NCBI RefSeq assembly: GCF_021401135.1
Contig: NZ_JACBFO010000004.1
Coordinates: 124,001-188,000, forward strand
DNA length: 64,000 nt
Reading direction: 5' to 3'
Source: Azonexus sp. R2A61
GTDB lineage: Bacteria; Pseudomonadota; Gammaproteobacteria; Burkholderiales; Rhodocyclaceae
Shown: in pieces, positions 22,452 to 30,354 of the stretch
How positions within the stretch are numbered: the first letter of the stretch is position 1
How the letters are laid out: every line of letters begins with the position of its first letter
The notes under the pieces: generated by a model
What the model was told of the DNA's origin: nothing
Seen by the model: the letters and a program-made list of their open reading frames with translations, nothing else
The model's database searches: none
Position numbers and translations under genes: made by a program

Positions 22452-23039
22452 TCAGCGGAAGCCGGGCAACCAGCCCGATTGCTCGTGGCCCCAGACCGGC
22501 TCCAGCGCGCCCTGATAGAGCGCCTCGATCACCGGCGGTTCGCGCCAGGGTTCGTTCATGAAGGTCAGGCCGATTTCCTCGACCGTTCGCCCGGACCAGT
22601 AGTGCTCGGCGACTTCGTCGAGCGCGGCGAGCGACAGGCTGTGCGGCAGGCGCAGGTAATCGAGCCAGCTGGCATCGTGGAAGGAGCACAGGTAGGCGCC
22701 CTTGGTCCGCGAGCAGGAGAGGTTCTTGCCGAACACGCGCTGGGGATGCTTGAAGCGGTAGGTCATGGCGTCGGTGCGCGTGGCGAATTGCAGCAGCGCA
22801 TGCAGACGGCTCGGGAAATGGTTGTAGCGGCGCTGGCGGAAATACTCCAGGTGATATTCCGCAAAGTAGTTCTGCACGTGCAGCAGCTGGTCGCCGGCCG
22901 CCGGTGCGCCGCCTTCGGGGGCCGACAGCGTGGCGCCGAAGGGGCTGCCGCGCAGGATGTCCCAGCCCGGCAGCTCGGCCCCAGGGTCGAGCCAGCAGAA
23001 AAGCTCCAGCGTTGCGGTGTCCTTGATCAGGTTGTCCAT
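22452..23039 (-). CDS. Protein of unknown function (possible DUF2441-like)
   Basis: A 195-residue soluble protein without signal peptide or membrane helix, started at ATG 23039 (MDNLIKDTATLELF); the frame is open further upstream but that DNA is the intergenic and 5' region of the divergent gene. Aromatic and charged patches stand out: YFAEYHLEYFRQRRYNHFP, SRLHALLQFATRTDAM and AEHYWSG. The layout recalls small DUF2441-type proteins, for which an ADP-ribosyltransferase-like fold has been considered; I cannot confirm this and give no function. It lies 91 bases upstream of the export operon, same strand, and is divergent from a diguanylate cyclase. Confidence 0.6.
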   Translation of the reverse strand: MDNLIKDTATLELFCWLDPGAELPGWDILRGSPFGATLSAPEGGAPAAGDQLLHVQNYFAEYHLEYFRQRRYNHFPSRLHALLQFATRTDAMTYRFKHPQRVFGKNLSCSRTKGAYLCSFHDASWLDYLRLPHSLSLAALDEVAEHYWSGRTVEEIGLTFMNEPWREPPVIEALYQGALEPVWGHEQSGWLPGFR

Positions 23040-23164
23040 GGGGCCGGCGGGAGTGAAGTCGGGGTATTTTCGCCGATCGCGACGTTTCGACCAAACAAAG
23101 CTTGCTGAAAAGCGGCCGGCGGATGTGTAAACTGCCGGCTGCCTATCTCCGTTGTCGGTCCGTC

Positions 23165-24991
23165 GTGCCTTTCCCGAAAGCCTTTTTGTCGCGCGCCCTG
23201 CTGTTTGCGTTGTTCCTGTCGCTGTTGTCGCTGCGGAGTCTTGCCGGGACGCTTGATCTGACCGCGACGGCTGCGCTGGTCGATTTGTCGCAGGCGGTCG
23301 AGGTCTATGAAGACCGTAGCGGCAGCGCCTCCCTGGACGACGTGATGGCGACCGACCGGTTCCGGGCCTATGCCGGCAGTGGGGCTCCGAATTTCGGCTA
23401 CAGCAATTCGGCCTGGTGGCTGCGCGTGACGCTGCAGGCGCCCTCGACCCTGCCGGTCGAGCGCTTGCTCGAGGTGGCATTCCCGACGCTCGATCAGGTC
23501 GATCTGTACCGACTCGGCCCGGCCGGCCGTGTGCACGTCGAAACCGGCGACCGCCTGCCGTTCGCGGCGCGGCCGCTGATTCATCGCCACTTCGTCTTTC
23601 CGCTGCAACTGGCGGCCGGCGAGACGACGACGCTATACCTGCGCATCGCCTCCGAGGGCACCCTGACCGCGCCGCTGCGGCTCTGGTCCCCCGAGGCTTT
23701 TCATCTTGCCGATCAGACTTCCTATGCGGCGCATGCCCTTTACTACGGCATGCTGATCGGTCTTGGTCTGTACAACCTGCTGATCTGGGCGCGGCTGCGC
23801 GAACCGGTCTATCTGGCCTATGTCGCTTTCGTCGCGGCGATGGCCGTCGGGCAACTGGCGCTCAGCGGTTTCGGCTACCAGTTCGTCTGGCCGGACTGGT
23901 CGGCCTGGCAATCGATTTCCCTGAGTTCGGGCTTTGCCGCTACCGGCCTTTTCGGCGCCTGGTTCACCCGGCTCTTCCTCGCCACGGCGAGCCGCCATCC
24001 GCGTCTCGATCGCTGGCTGAGCCTGAGTTCGGCGGCTTTCGCGCTGGTTGCGCTGGCCCCGCTGGTGCTGCCGTATCAGTGGGCGGCGCTGGCGACCTCG
24101 GGCATCGGCTTCGCCTTTGCGGTGCTCGCGGTGTTCTGCGGCATTTCCAGCCTGCGCCAGGGCAATCCGGCGGCGCGCTTTTTCCTGATCGCCTGGCTGG
24201 TGCTGCTGATCGGCGTAGCGCTGATGGGCTTGCGCAACATGGCGGTGCTGCCGACCAATTTCGTCACCGCCAACGGCATCCAGTTCGGTTCGGCGCTGGA
24301 AATGCTGTTGCTGTCGTTTGCGCTGGCCGAACGTATCTCGCTGCTGCTCAAGGAAAAGGCTACGGCGACGGCGCGTGCGCTGGACAGCGAGCGGGCGCGC
24401 GTCCATTGGCTGGAAGAATCCGAGCGCCTGCTGGAAAGCCGGGTTGCTGCCCGTACGCACGAACTGGCCGAGGCCAATCGCCAGCTGCAGGCGAGCGAGG
24501 CGCGTCTGATCGAACTGGCGCATCATGACGGTTTGACCGGGCTGGCCAACCGCGTGCTGTTGTTCGACCGCATCGATCAGGCAATCCGCCGGGCGCAGCG
24601 CAACAACGGCAGGTTTGCCGTGGTGGTGATCGACCTCGATGGCTTCAAGGCGGTCAACGACACCTATGGCCACCAGGTTGGCGACCAGTTGCTGGTCGAA
24701 CTGGCACGCCGGCTGGAAGGCCAGGTGCGGGCCAGCGATACCGTTGCGCGGCTGGGCGGCGACGAGTTCGTGGTGTTGCTGGAGGGCGGTTGCGAGCGCG
24801 AGCAGTATCAGGTTCTGGTCGAGAAATTGCGGCGCGTGCTGGGCGTGCCGGTCGGCCTGGCCGACGGCGTGACGGTGACGATCGGTGGCAGCATCGGTCT
24901 GGCGGTCTTTCCGGCCGATGGCAGTCGTGCGTCGCAATTGCTGTCGGTGGCCGATCACGCGATGTATGTCGACAAGCGGACAAGCGTATGA
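23165..24991 (+). CDS. Membrane diguanylate cyclase with 7TMR-DISM sensor
   Basis: Makes c-di-GMP from two GTP. Started at GTG 23165 the 608-residue protein has a signal peptide (LLFALFLSLLSLRSLAG), an extracytoplasmic 7TMR-DISM extracellular domain (about 25-165), seven membrane helices (about 180-385), a coiled coil (about 395-450) and a GGDEF domain. The active site GGDEF is at 531-535. RASD at 522-525, five residues before it, is an intact product-inhibition I-site. An ATG at 23123 is the alternative start, but TAAACT at 23128-23133 looks like a -10 element, which favours the downstream GTG. The sensed ligand is unknown; many DISM domains bind carbohydrates. Confidence 0.9.
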   Translation: MPFPKAFLSRALLFALFLSLLSLRSLAGTLDLTATAALVDLSQAVEVYEDRSGSASLDDVMATDRFRAYAGSGAPNFGYSNSAWWLRVTLQAPSTLPVERLLEVAFPTLDQVDLYRLGPAGRVHVETGDRLPFAARPLIHRHFVFPLQLAAGETTTLYLRIASEGTLTAPLRLWSPEAFHLADQTSYAAHALYYGMLIGLGLYNLLIWARLREPVYLAYVAFVAAMAVGQLALSGFGYQFVWPDWSAWQSISLSSGFAATGLFGAWFTRLFLATASRHPRLDRWLSLSSAAFALVALAPLVLPYQWAALATSGIGFAFAVLAVFCGISSLRQGNPAARFFLIAWLVLLIGVALMGLRNMAVLPTNFVTANGIQFGSALEMLLLSFALAERISLLLKEKATATARALDSERARVHWLEESERLLESRVAARTHELAEANRQLQASEARLIELAHHDGLTGLANRVLLFDRIDQAIRRAQRNNGRFAVVVIDLDGFKAVNDTYGHQVGDQLLVELARRLEGQVRASDTVARLGGDEFVVLLEGGCEREQYQVLVEKLRRVLGVPVGLADGVTVTIGGSIGLAVFPADGSRASQLLSVADHAMYVDKRTSV

Positions 24992-25020
24992 CTGGTTTTT
25001 TCTCCGTTGCGTGCTAAGCT

Positions 25021-25226
25021 GGAACCGTGTCGGACAAGCAGCGGGTCCGGCATGCAGTGGCAGTCATGCTGCGTTGCAGGAGAATCTATGGCCGTTGTCG
25101 AAGGAAGCTGGTTTTGACATTGTCGAGTCGTACTCCGTAACGGCGTAACGCCGAATCTCCCGGCCGGGTGTGCCGGGATAGCTGCAAACGAAGCCCATGC
25201 CCTGATCCGGCATGGGCTTCTCGTTT
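25021..25226 (+). ncRNA. Structured non-coding RNA or riboswitch candidate ahead of the RidA-like gene
   Basis: This stretch lies in the 260 bases without a protein gene. By eye an outer stem TTGCAG (25074-25079)/CTGCAA (25182-25187) encloses three helices: GCCGTT (25091-25096)/AACGGC (25139-25144), GAGT/ACTC around 25125-25135, and TCCCGG (25158-25163)/CCGGGA (25173-25178). A 12-bp perfect hairpin, GAAGCCCATGCC (25190-25201) with GGCATGGGCTTC (25209-25220), follows directly with a short T-rich tail and looks like a terminator. TGC-TAAGCT at 25012-25020 may be an extended -10. A nine-codon ORF (MAVVEGSWF, 25088-25117) with AGGAG upstream lies inside. It matches no RNA family I recognise. Confidence 0.45.
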
Positions 25227-25251
25227 CCGGAATCCCTGTTGAGGAGTTGTC

Positions 25252-25602
25252 ATGTCAGACATCCAGCGCCACGGCACCACGCGCCGTTTTTCCGATAGCG
25301 TCGTTCATCGCGACACCGTTTATCTGGTCGAGGTGCCGGCCAATCTCGATGGCGATGCTGCCGCCCAGACCGGCAACCTGCTGGCCAGTGTCGAGCGCTT
25401 GCTGGCGCAGGCGGGGAGCGACCGCTCCCGGATACTGATGGCAACGCTCTATCTGTCGGACATGGCCGATTACGACGCGATGAACGCGGTCTGGGACGCC
25501 TGGTTGCCGGAAGGCTGCGCGCCGGCCCGGGCTTGCGTGCAGGCCAGGCTGGCCCGGCCGGAATATCGGGTCGAGATCGCGTTGACCGCAGCCACGCACT
25601 GA
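25252..25602 (+). CDS. RidA/YjgF-family protein
   Basis: A 116-residue single-domain Rid protein. RidA deaminates reactive enamine/imine intermediates from PLP enzymes; other Rid subfamilies act in catabolic routes. Family features are TGNLLASVERLLAQAGSDRSRILMATLYLSDM and CVQARLARPEYRVEIALTA; the arginine expected for substrate carboxylate binding may be in RACVQARL, but the spacing differs from canonical RidA, so this may be a different Rid subgroup. GAGGAG lies 7-12 bases before ATG 25252. A terminator-like hairpin ends 31 bases upstream. Confidence 0.85.
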   Translation: MSDIQRHGTTRRFSDSVVHRDTVYLVEVPANLDGDAAAQTGNLLASVERLLAQAGSDRSRILMATLYLSDMADYDAMNAVWDAWLPEGCAPARACVQARLARPEYRVEIALTAATH

Positions 25603-25612
25603 GCGACGCAAG

Positions 25613-25915
25613 CTAGCCGGCGTCGGGTTCGAAATCGCAATCGCAACCGCTGCCGGCGGCGATCCAGCGACCGACCAGGCGGCGACCGAGGGCGGCCGGC
25701 AGCGGCAGCCAGCGTCCGGGATCGGCCAGCAGGTCGCAACGGTAACGGCCTTCGTCGGTCTGCCAGCGCAAGGCCGGGCACGGGCCGCGGCGGCGCAGGA
25801 AGCGCAGCCGGGCGAGCGGACAAGTTTCGAGGGCGCAGCACACGCCGCAGCCGTTGCAGGCTTCGCCCGCCGCCGGTTTGGCCGGGGCGGCGCGATGCAG
25901 GTGGATCACCGGCAT
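25613..25915 (-). CDS. Small Cys-cluster protein (YkgJ-like)
   Basis: A 100-residue protein with eleven cysteines. ACNGCGVCCALETCPL near the N-terminus has the CxxCxxCC spacing of the YkgJ-type zinc or iron-chelating domain, and further cysteines follow in GPCPAL, YRCDLL and GCDCDF. Proteins of this family probably bind a metal or Fe-S cluster; their role is unknown. It is the last gene of a minus-strand run, four bases after the M23 peptidase gene. Confidence 0.72.
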   Translation of the reverse strand: MPVIHLHRAAPAKPAAGEACNGCGVCCALETCPLARLRFLRRRGPCPALRWQTDEGRYRCDLLADPGRWLPLPAALGRRLVGRWIAAGSGCDCDFEPDAG

Positions 25916-25919
25916 GGGC

Positions 25920-26750
25920 TCAGCGCGCCAGGAAGAGCAGCGGATCGACCGGCGTGTCGTTGAGGATCACTGTCCAGTGCAGGTGCGGGCCGGTTGCCCG
26001 GCCGGTGGCGCCGACCGCGCCGAGCGGGGTGCCGCGCTCGATGTGCTGGCCGCGCTTCACGTCGATGCGCGACAGGTGCATGTAGGCGCTGATCAGGCCC
26101 TGGCCGTGGTCGATGAAGACGGTGTTGCCGTTGAAAAAGTAGTCGCCGGTGTCGACCACCGTACCGGCCGCCGGCGCGCGTACCGGGGCACCGCTCGGGG
26201 CGGCGAAATCGAGACCGCCGTGCGGGTTGCGCGGCAGGCCGTTGAAGATGCGGCGCAGGCCGAAGCGCGACGACAGCCGACCGTCGGCCGGGCGGGCGAA
26301 GGCGGTGTCCGGCACCGGGCTCGAAAAACGGCGCTTGATGGCGGCTGTATGCGTCTGCTCGCGTTCGATCCGCGCCAGATCCTCGGGCGATGGCTCGACC
26401 TTGCGCGTTTCCTTGATCGTCAGCCGCTGTTCCGGATAGGTTTTGGTGCCGATCGGCACGTCGACCGTAGTGGCGGTCGACGCCGTTTCAATACGGATTT
26501 GCAACGGCACCGGCAGGGCGTCGAGCGGGATGCCGAGCAGCGCGAACCAGCGGCCCTTGTCGCCGATCACCGCCAGCGGTCGGTCGTCCCAGAAGGCCTG
26601 CGGTCGTGGCGCCGAGGCCGGGCCGAGATCGACCACGGCGACGCCGCCGGGCACCGCCGAGTGGGTTGGCAGTGCCAGGGCTGCGGTCGACGTGAGCCAG
26701 CAGCAAAAAATCAGGCCGGCGCATCGCCGGGCAAACATCGTTTGTTTCAT
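25920..26750 (-). CDS. Secreted M23 (LytM-type) peptidase
   Basis: A 276-residue protein with a signal peptide (CAGLIFCCWLTSTAALA), an N-terminal beta-rich domain typical of periplasmic M23 proteins (about 30-120) and a C-terminal M23 domain. The zinc ligands appear intact: HGGLD (H-x3-D) and HLHW (H-x-H). It should hydrolyse peptidoglycan cross-links in the periplasm. ATG 26750 overlaps the end of the upstream thioredoxin-like gene by four bases, giving translational coupling. The pairing with a secreted thiol protein and a YpfJ-type peptidase suggests an envelope-maintenance operon. Confidence 0.9.
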   Translation of the reverse strand: MKQTMFARRCAGLIFCCWLTSTAALALPTHSAVPGGVAVVDLGPASAPRPQAFWDDRPLAVIGDKGRWFALLGIPLDALPVPLQIRIETASTATTVDVPIGTKTYPEQRLTIKETRKVEPSPEDLARIEREQTHTAAIKRRFSSPVPDTAFARPADGRLSSRFGLRRIFNGLPRNPHGGLDFAAPSGAPVRAPAAGTVVDTGDYFFNGNTVFIDHGQGLISAYMHLSRIDVKRGQHIERGTPLGAVGATGRATGPHLHWTVILNDTPVDPLLFLAR

Positions 26751-27289
26751 GTGCGTTCCGTCCACCACAGTCGCAGGCGCAGGCCAATCTCGCTGGTGTA
26801 GCCGACCGCCACGAAACGGATCGTCCCGTTCGGCGCGACGATGACGAAAGCCGGCGTGCCAGGCAAGCCGTAGCGTTGCATCAGGCGACCGTCGGGGTCG
26901 GCGAGGTTGGGCCAGCGATAGCCCTTTTCGGTCATGAAGGCGGCGACCGCGGCGGCGTCGCCGCTTTGCGTGGCGATGCCGGTCACCGGCCAGTCGCCGG
27001 CGACGTTGCCGACGCTGCCGGCGGTGGTCTTGCAGATCGGGCACCAGTCGGCCCAGAAATAGAGCAGGACGGCCCGCCCGGGATGTTCGGCGCGCCAGGC
27101 GGCGAAGTCGAACGGTGTGCCGTCGACGTAATCGGCGACGAAGGTCGGCGCCGGGCCGCGCGTGGCATCGCGCAGTTGCCAGGCCTGAAAGGCCAGGAAC
27201 AGGCCGGCGAAGATCAGGATTTCGACGAGCCAACGCCGCCAGCGCGGCGTTTTCTTCGTCACCGGGGTGTCGACCGCAGGTTCGCTCAC
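26747..27289 (-). CDS. Membrane-anchored thioredoxin-like oxidoreductase (TlpA/ScsD type)
   Basis: A 180-residue protein with one N-terminal membrane helix (about 21-37) and a periplasmic thioredoxin domain. The active site is WCPIC (Cys83 and Cys86), with the cis-Pro in LPGTPAFVIV. It resembles ScsD/TlpA proteins, which reduce periplasmic disulfides. I choose GTG 27289, five bases before the preceding gene's stop region clears; an ATG at 27337 would overlap that gene by 44 bases and add residues that look unrelated. Electron donor (DsbD/CcdA type) is not in the window. Confidence 0.85.
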   Translation of the reverse strand: MSEPAVDTPVTKKTPRWRRWLVEILIFAGLFLAFQAWQLRDATRGPAPTFVADYVDGTPFDFAAWRAEHPGRAVLLYFWADWCPICKTTAGSVGNVAGDWPVTGIATQSGDAAAVAAFMTEKGYRWPNLADPDGRLMQRYGLPGTPAFVIVAPNGTIRFVAVGYTSEIGLRLRLWWTERT

Positions 27290-27293
27290 CGGC

Positions 27294-28166
27294 TTACAGT
27301 TGTGCTGCCTTGAAGGTATTGCACTGGTTGAAATCACCGCTGTCGAAGCCGCGCCGGAACCAGCGCACGCGCTGTGCCGAGCTGCCGTGGGTGAAGCTTT
27401 CCGGGACGATGCGGCCTTGCGCTTCCTGCTGCAGGCGGTCGTCGCCGATCGCCGTGGCGGCGGTCAGTGCGGCCTCCAGGTCGCCTGGGTCGAGCACCTT
27501 GGCCATGCTGTCGGTACGCTTGCCCCAGACGCCGGCCAGGCAGTCGGCCTGCAGTTCGAGGCGGACCGACAGCGCGTTGCCTTCGGCTTCGCCGGCGCGC
27601 TGACGGGCGCGTTGCACCTGTTCGGAAATGCCGAGCAGGTTCTGCACGTGGTGGCCGACTTCGTGCGCGACGACGTAGGCCTGGGCGAATTCGCCGGGCG
27701 CCTTGAAACGGTCTTTCAATTCACGGAAGAAGCTCAGGTCGATGTACACCTTCTGGTCGCCCGGGCAGTAGAACGGCCCCATCGCCGACTGGCCGGTGCC
27801 GCAGGCGGTCGGCGTGACGCCGGAGAACAGCACCAGCTTGGGTTCGCGGTACTGCTTGCCCATCTCGCGGAATGCCTGGTTCCAGGTGTCTTCGGTCGAG
27901 GCCAGCACTTTGGAGACGAACATCGCGGTCTCGTCGTTGGCCGGCGGTGCCTTGGCCGGTGCCTGCTGCTCGACGGCCGGCATGCCGCCGCCGGACAGCA
28001 TGCTGAGCACGGTCAACGGGTTGATGCCGAGAAAATAGCTGGCGACCAGGGCGATGGCGATGGTGCCCAGGCTCAGCCGGCCGCCGCCCAGACGCAGGCC
28101 GCCGCCACCGCCGCTGCCGCGGCGGTCCTCGACGTTGTCGCTTTCCCGGTAGTCGTCCATGCGCAT
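27294..28166 (-). CDS. YpfJ-type neutral zinc metallopeptidase
   Basis: A 290-residue protein with a Gly-rich N-terminus, one membrane helix (about 33-50) and a large periplasmic domain. HEVGHH at 168-173 is the zinc-binding and catalytic signature, with a third ligand probably in ELQADCLAG. YpfJ family members are widespread but their substrates are not defined. Start ATG 28166 gives MRMDDYRESDNVEDRRGSG, the common family N-terminus. It is 11 bases after pyrF and four bases before the thioredoxin-like gene. Confidence 0.9.
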   Translation of the reverse strand: MRMDDYRESDNVEDRRGSGGGGGLRLGGGRLSLGTIAIALVASYFLGINPLTVLSMLSGGGMPAVEQQAPAKAPPANDETAMFVSKVLASTEDTWNQAFREMGKQYREPKLVLFSGVTPTACGTGQSAMGPFYCPGDQKVYIDLSFFRELKDRFKAPGEFAQAYVVAHEVGHHVQNLLGISEQVQRARQRAGEAEGNALSVRLELQADCLAGVWGKRTDSMAKVLDPGDLEAALTAATAIGDDRLQQEAQGRIVPESFTHGSSAQRVRWFRRGFDSGDFNQCNTFKAAQL

Positions 28167-28177
28167 GATGCGGTTCC

Positions 28178-28990
28178 TCAGCGGTACAGGTTGATTTCGG
28201 CGCGTGTCCGTTCGGCGGCACGGCGCGCGGCGTCGGCAAAGTCCTCGCCGTGGCCGGCGTAGAGGATGGCACGCGAGGAATTGATCATCAAGCCGGTGGT
28301 TTTTGCCGTTTTGCCCGCGTTGACCGTGGCTTCGACGTCGCCGCCCTGGGCGCCGATGCCCGGCACGAGCAGTGGCATGTCGCCGGTGATGGCGCGCACG
28401 CGGGCGATTTCGGCCGGGAAGGTGGCGCCGACGACGAGCCCGATCTGGCCGCTCGTGTTCCACTTTTCGGCGGCCAGGCGGGCGACGTGTTCGTACACTT
28501 TTTCACCATTCGCTTCGAGGAACTGCAGGTCCGAACCGCCCGGATTCGAGGTCCGGCAGAGCAGGATCACGCCCTTGTCGGGAAAGGCCAGGTAGGGCTC
28601 GACCGAATCGCGGCCCATGTAGGGGTTGACCGTGACCGCATCGGCGCGGAAGCGCTCGAAGGCCTCGACGGCGTACTGCTCGGCGGTCGAGCCGATGTCA
28701 CCGCGCTTGGCGTCGAGAATCACCGGGATGCCCGGGTGCTTTTCGTGGATGTGGGCGATCAGCGCTTCCAGCTGGTCTTCGGCACGGCGGGCGGCGAAGT
28801 AGGCGATCTGCGGCTTGAACGAACAGACGAGGTCGGCGGTGGCGTCGACGATGGCCGCGCAGAATTCGAAGATCGCGTCATCGCGACCCTTGAGGTGCGC
28901 CGGGAATTTCGCCGGGTCCGGATCGAGGCCGACGCAGAGCAGCGAGTCGTTGTCCTGCCAGGCGGCGGCGAGTTGGTCGGTAAAGGTCAT
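28178..28990 (-). CDS. pyrF: Orotidine 5'-phosphate decarboxylase (type 2)
   Basis: PyrF makes UMP from OMP, the last step of de novo pyrimidine synthesis. The 270-residue protein belongs to the longer type 2 subfamily, seen from [17 protein letters not shown], which contains the catalytic Asp-x-Lys, and from [15 protein letters not shown] start at ATG 28990 ([11 protein letters not shown]), which overlaps the stop of the upstream methyltransferase gene by four bases. The frame is open further upstream but lies inside that gene. Confidence 0.96.
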   Translation of the reverse strand: MTFTDQLAAAWQDNDSLLCVGLDPDPAKFPAHLKGRDDAIFEFCAAIVDATADLVCSFKPQIAYFAARRAEDQLEALIAHIHEKHPGIPVILDAKRGDIGSTAEQYAVEAFERFRADAVTVNPYMGRDSVEPYLAFPDKGVILLCRTSNPGGSDLQFLEANGEKVYEHVARLAAEKWNTSGQIGLVVGATFPAEIARVRAITGDMPLLVPGIGAQGGDVEATVNAGKTAKTTGLMINSSRAILYAGHGEDFADAARRAAERTRAEINLYR

Positions 28991-30156
28991 GTTTCGTCCT
29001 TCGGCAGATAGCGGGAAAACTTGTCGGGCAGCAGGCAGGTCTGCAGGCTGCGCTGGGTGAACAGGAAGCGGCCGTCGCAGACGAAGCCGAGTTGCTGCCA
29101 GTCGACTTCGTGGTTGAGCATCATCGTGCACTCGATCAGGTCGCGCCGGCGCATCCGGCGGTTCTTCGGAAACAGCGCCAGGATGGCGCCGTCGAAGTTG
29201 GGGCAGTCGTGCAGGAAAAAGGGTTCGGGCTTGCGCGTGCGGCCGTTGACGTAGATGCGCGGGTCGTCGTTGACCGGGAAATGGCGGCCCCAGTGCCACC
29301 AGTTGTCCTCGTCGAACTTGCGCACGCGGCGGGCGAGCAGGCGTTGCTTGTGCGGCAGCAGCGCCGGGTGCTCAATGCCGTAGATCATGCGCCGCGTCTC
29401 GCCGGTGTCGGCGGTCTTCGAGCAGACGAAATCGAGGTTGCCCTCGGGGTGGCGGAATACCGGGTCGGCGCCGGAAACGCCGCCGACGCGCACCTCGAAC
29501 AGGTCGGCCAGGCGCACGCTGTGGTTTTCGCGCAGAAACATCAGTTGACCGTCAACTTCGGTGAAGGTCCGGCCGTCGTCCATGCGCCGTTCGAAACGGC
29601 CCTTCTCGAAGCGGAAGATGCAGCAGTTCGGTGTCGCCCCGGCGAAGACGCGGACGTCGCCGGTCTCGAAGAAATGCGTGATGCTGCCCTGGGTGAACAG
29701 CCAGGCGTTGAGTTTCCGGGCCGAGGTCAGCTTGATGAACTCGCGCGGCACGATGAAGACCAGTTCGCCGCCCGGTTCGAGGTGGCGGATGCACTTCTCG
29801 ATGAAGAACAGGAAGAGGTTGCTGCGCTTGTCGAAAAGTGGCGATTTCAGCCGTTTCCGGGTGTTGACCGCAATATCCTGGTAGCGCACGTAGGGCGGGT
29901 TGCCGACGATGGTGGCGAAGCGCTCGCTCTCGGGCAGGGCAAAGAAATCCATGACGCGGGCGCCGGCCGGCGCGACGCGGCGGTCGATTTCGACCCCGGT
30001 GAGCTCGCGGCCTTGCTGGCGCAGGGCGTTGTAGAAGGCGCCGTCGCCGGCCGACGGCTCGAGCACGCGGCCACGATTGCGGCACAGGCCGAGCATGAAC
30101 TCGACCACGCTGGGCGGGGTGAAGACCTGGCCGAGGCGTTCGACGTCGAGCGGCAT
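28987..30156 (-). CDS. Orphan N6-adenine DNA methyltransferase
   Basis: A 389-residue methyltransferase with an N-terminal [13 protein letters not shown] motif (X), motif [15 protein letters not shown] and motif IV NPPY at 86-89, followed by [26 protein letters not shown]. The order X-I-IV and the NPPY tetrad are those of gamma-class N6-adenine enzymes such as M.TaqI and Eco57I-type methylases, with a C-terminal target-recognition region. No restriction endonuclease is next to it. It is embedded between a small gene and pyrF with overlapping stop/start codons (TGATG and ATGA), so it seems a long-standing chromosomal resident. An RNA or protein substrate is not excluded. Confidence 0.82.
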   Translation of the reverse strand: MPLDVERLGQVFTPPSVVEFMLGLCRNRGRVLEPSAGDGAFYNALRQQGRELTGVEIDRRVAPAGARVMDFFALPESERFATIVGNPPYVRYQDIAVNTRKRLKSPLFDKRSNLFLFFIEKCIRHLEPGGELVFIVPREFIKLTSARKLNAWLFTQGSITHFFETGDVRVFAGATPNCCIFRFEKGRFERRMDDGRTFTEVDGQLMFLRENHSVRLADLFEVRVGGVSGADPVFRHPEGNLDFVCSKTADTGETRRMIYGIEHPALLPHKQRLLARRVRKFDEDNWWHWGRHFPVNDDPRIYVNGRTRKPEPFFLHDCPNFDGAILALFPKNRRMRRRDLIECTMMLNHEVDWQQLGFVCDGRFLFTQRSLQTCLLPDKFSRYLPKDET

Positions 30157-30353
30157 CAGTCGCTGCCGGTCGTCCGTTGGGCGGCGGCCTGCTCGCGCGC
30201 CTTCTTTTCCCAGTAGCGCTCGTTCTTGCTCGCGTCGGCGAAGCGGTAGCGGCCGGCCAGTTCGCAGCCCTTCATGCCGGGGTTGCACGGCAGATCGTTG
30301 ATCTTCGTGCAGCGGTCAGCGACCTCGTGCGGACAACCCCAGCTGTCGGCCAT
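30156..30353 (-). CDS. Small conserved-looking Cys-containing protein
   Basis: A 65-residue hydrophilic protein with four Cys (GCPHEVADRC, PCNPGMKGC) in the first 31 residues, which could bind zinc, and a basic/acidic helical tail (NERYWEKKAREQAAAQ). It starts one base after the glnS stop, and its TGA overlaps the ATG of the adenine methyltransferase gene, so it is embedded in a coupled operon and very likely real. I do not recognise a named family and assign no function. Confidence 0.75.
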   Translation of the reverse strand: MADSWGCPHEVADRCTKINDLPCNPGMKGCELAGRYRFADASKNERYWEKKAREQAAAQRTTGSD

Positions 30354-30354
30354 C

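Noticed and set aside
25160..25185. Similarity to the 3' part of 4.5S (SRP) RNA (gtgtgccgggat-agctg)
   Set aside because: The conserved SRP tetraloop with its flanking internal loops is not in the right place, and the overall fold differs.
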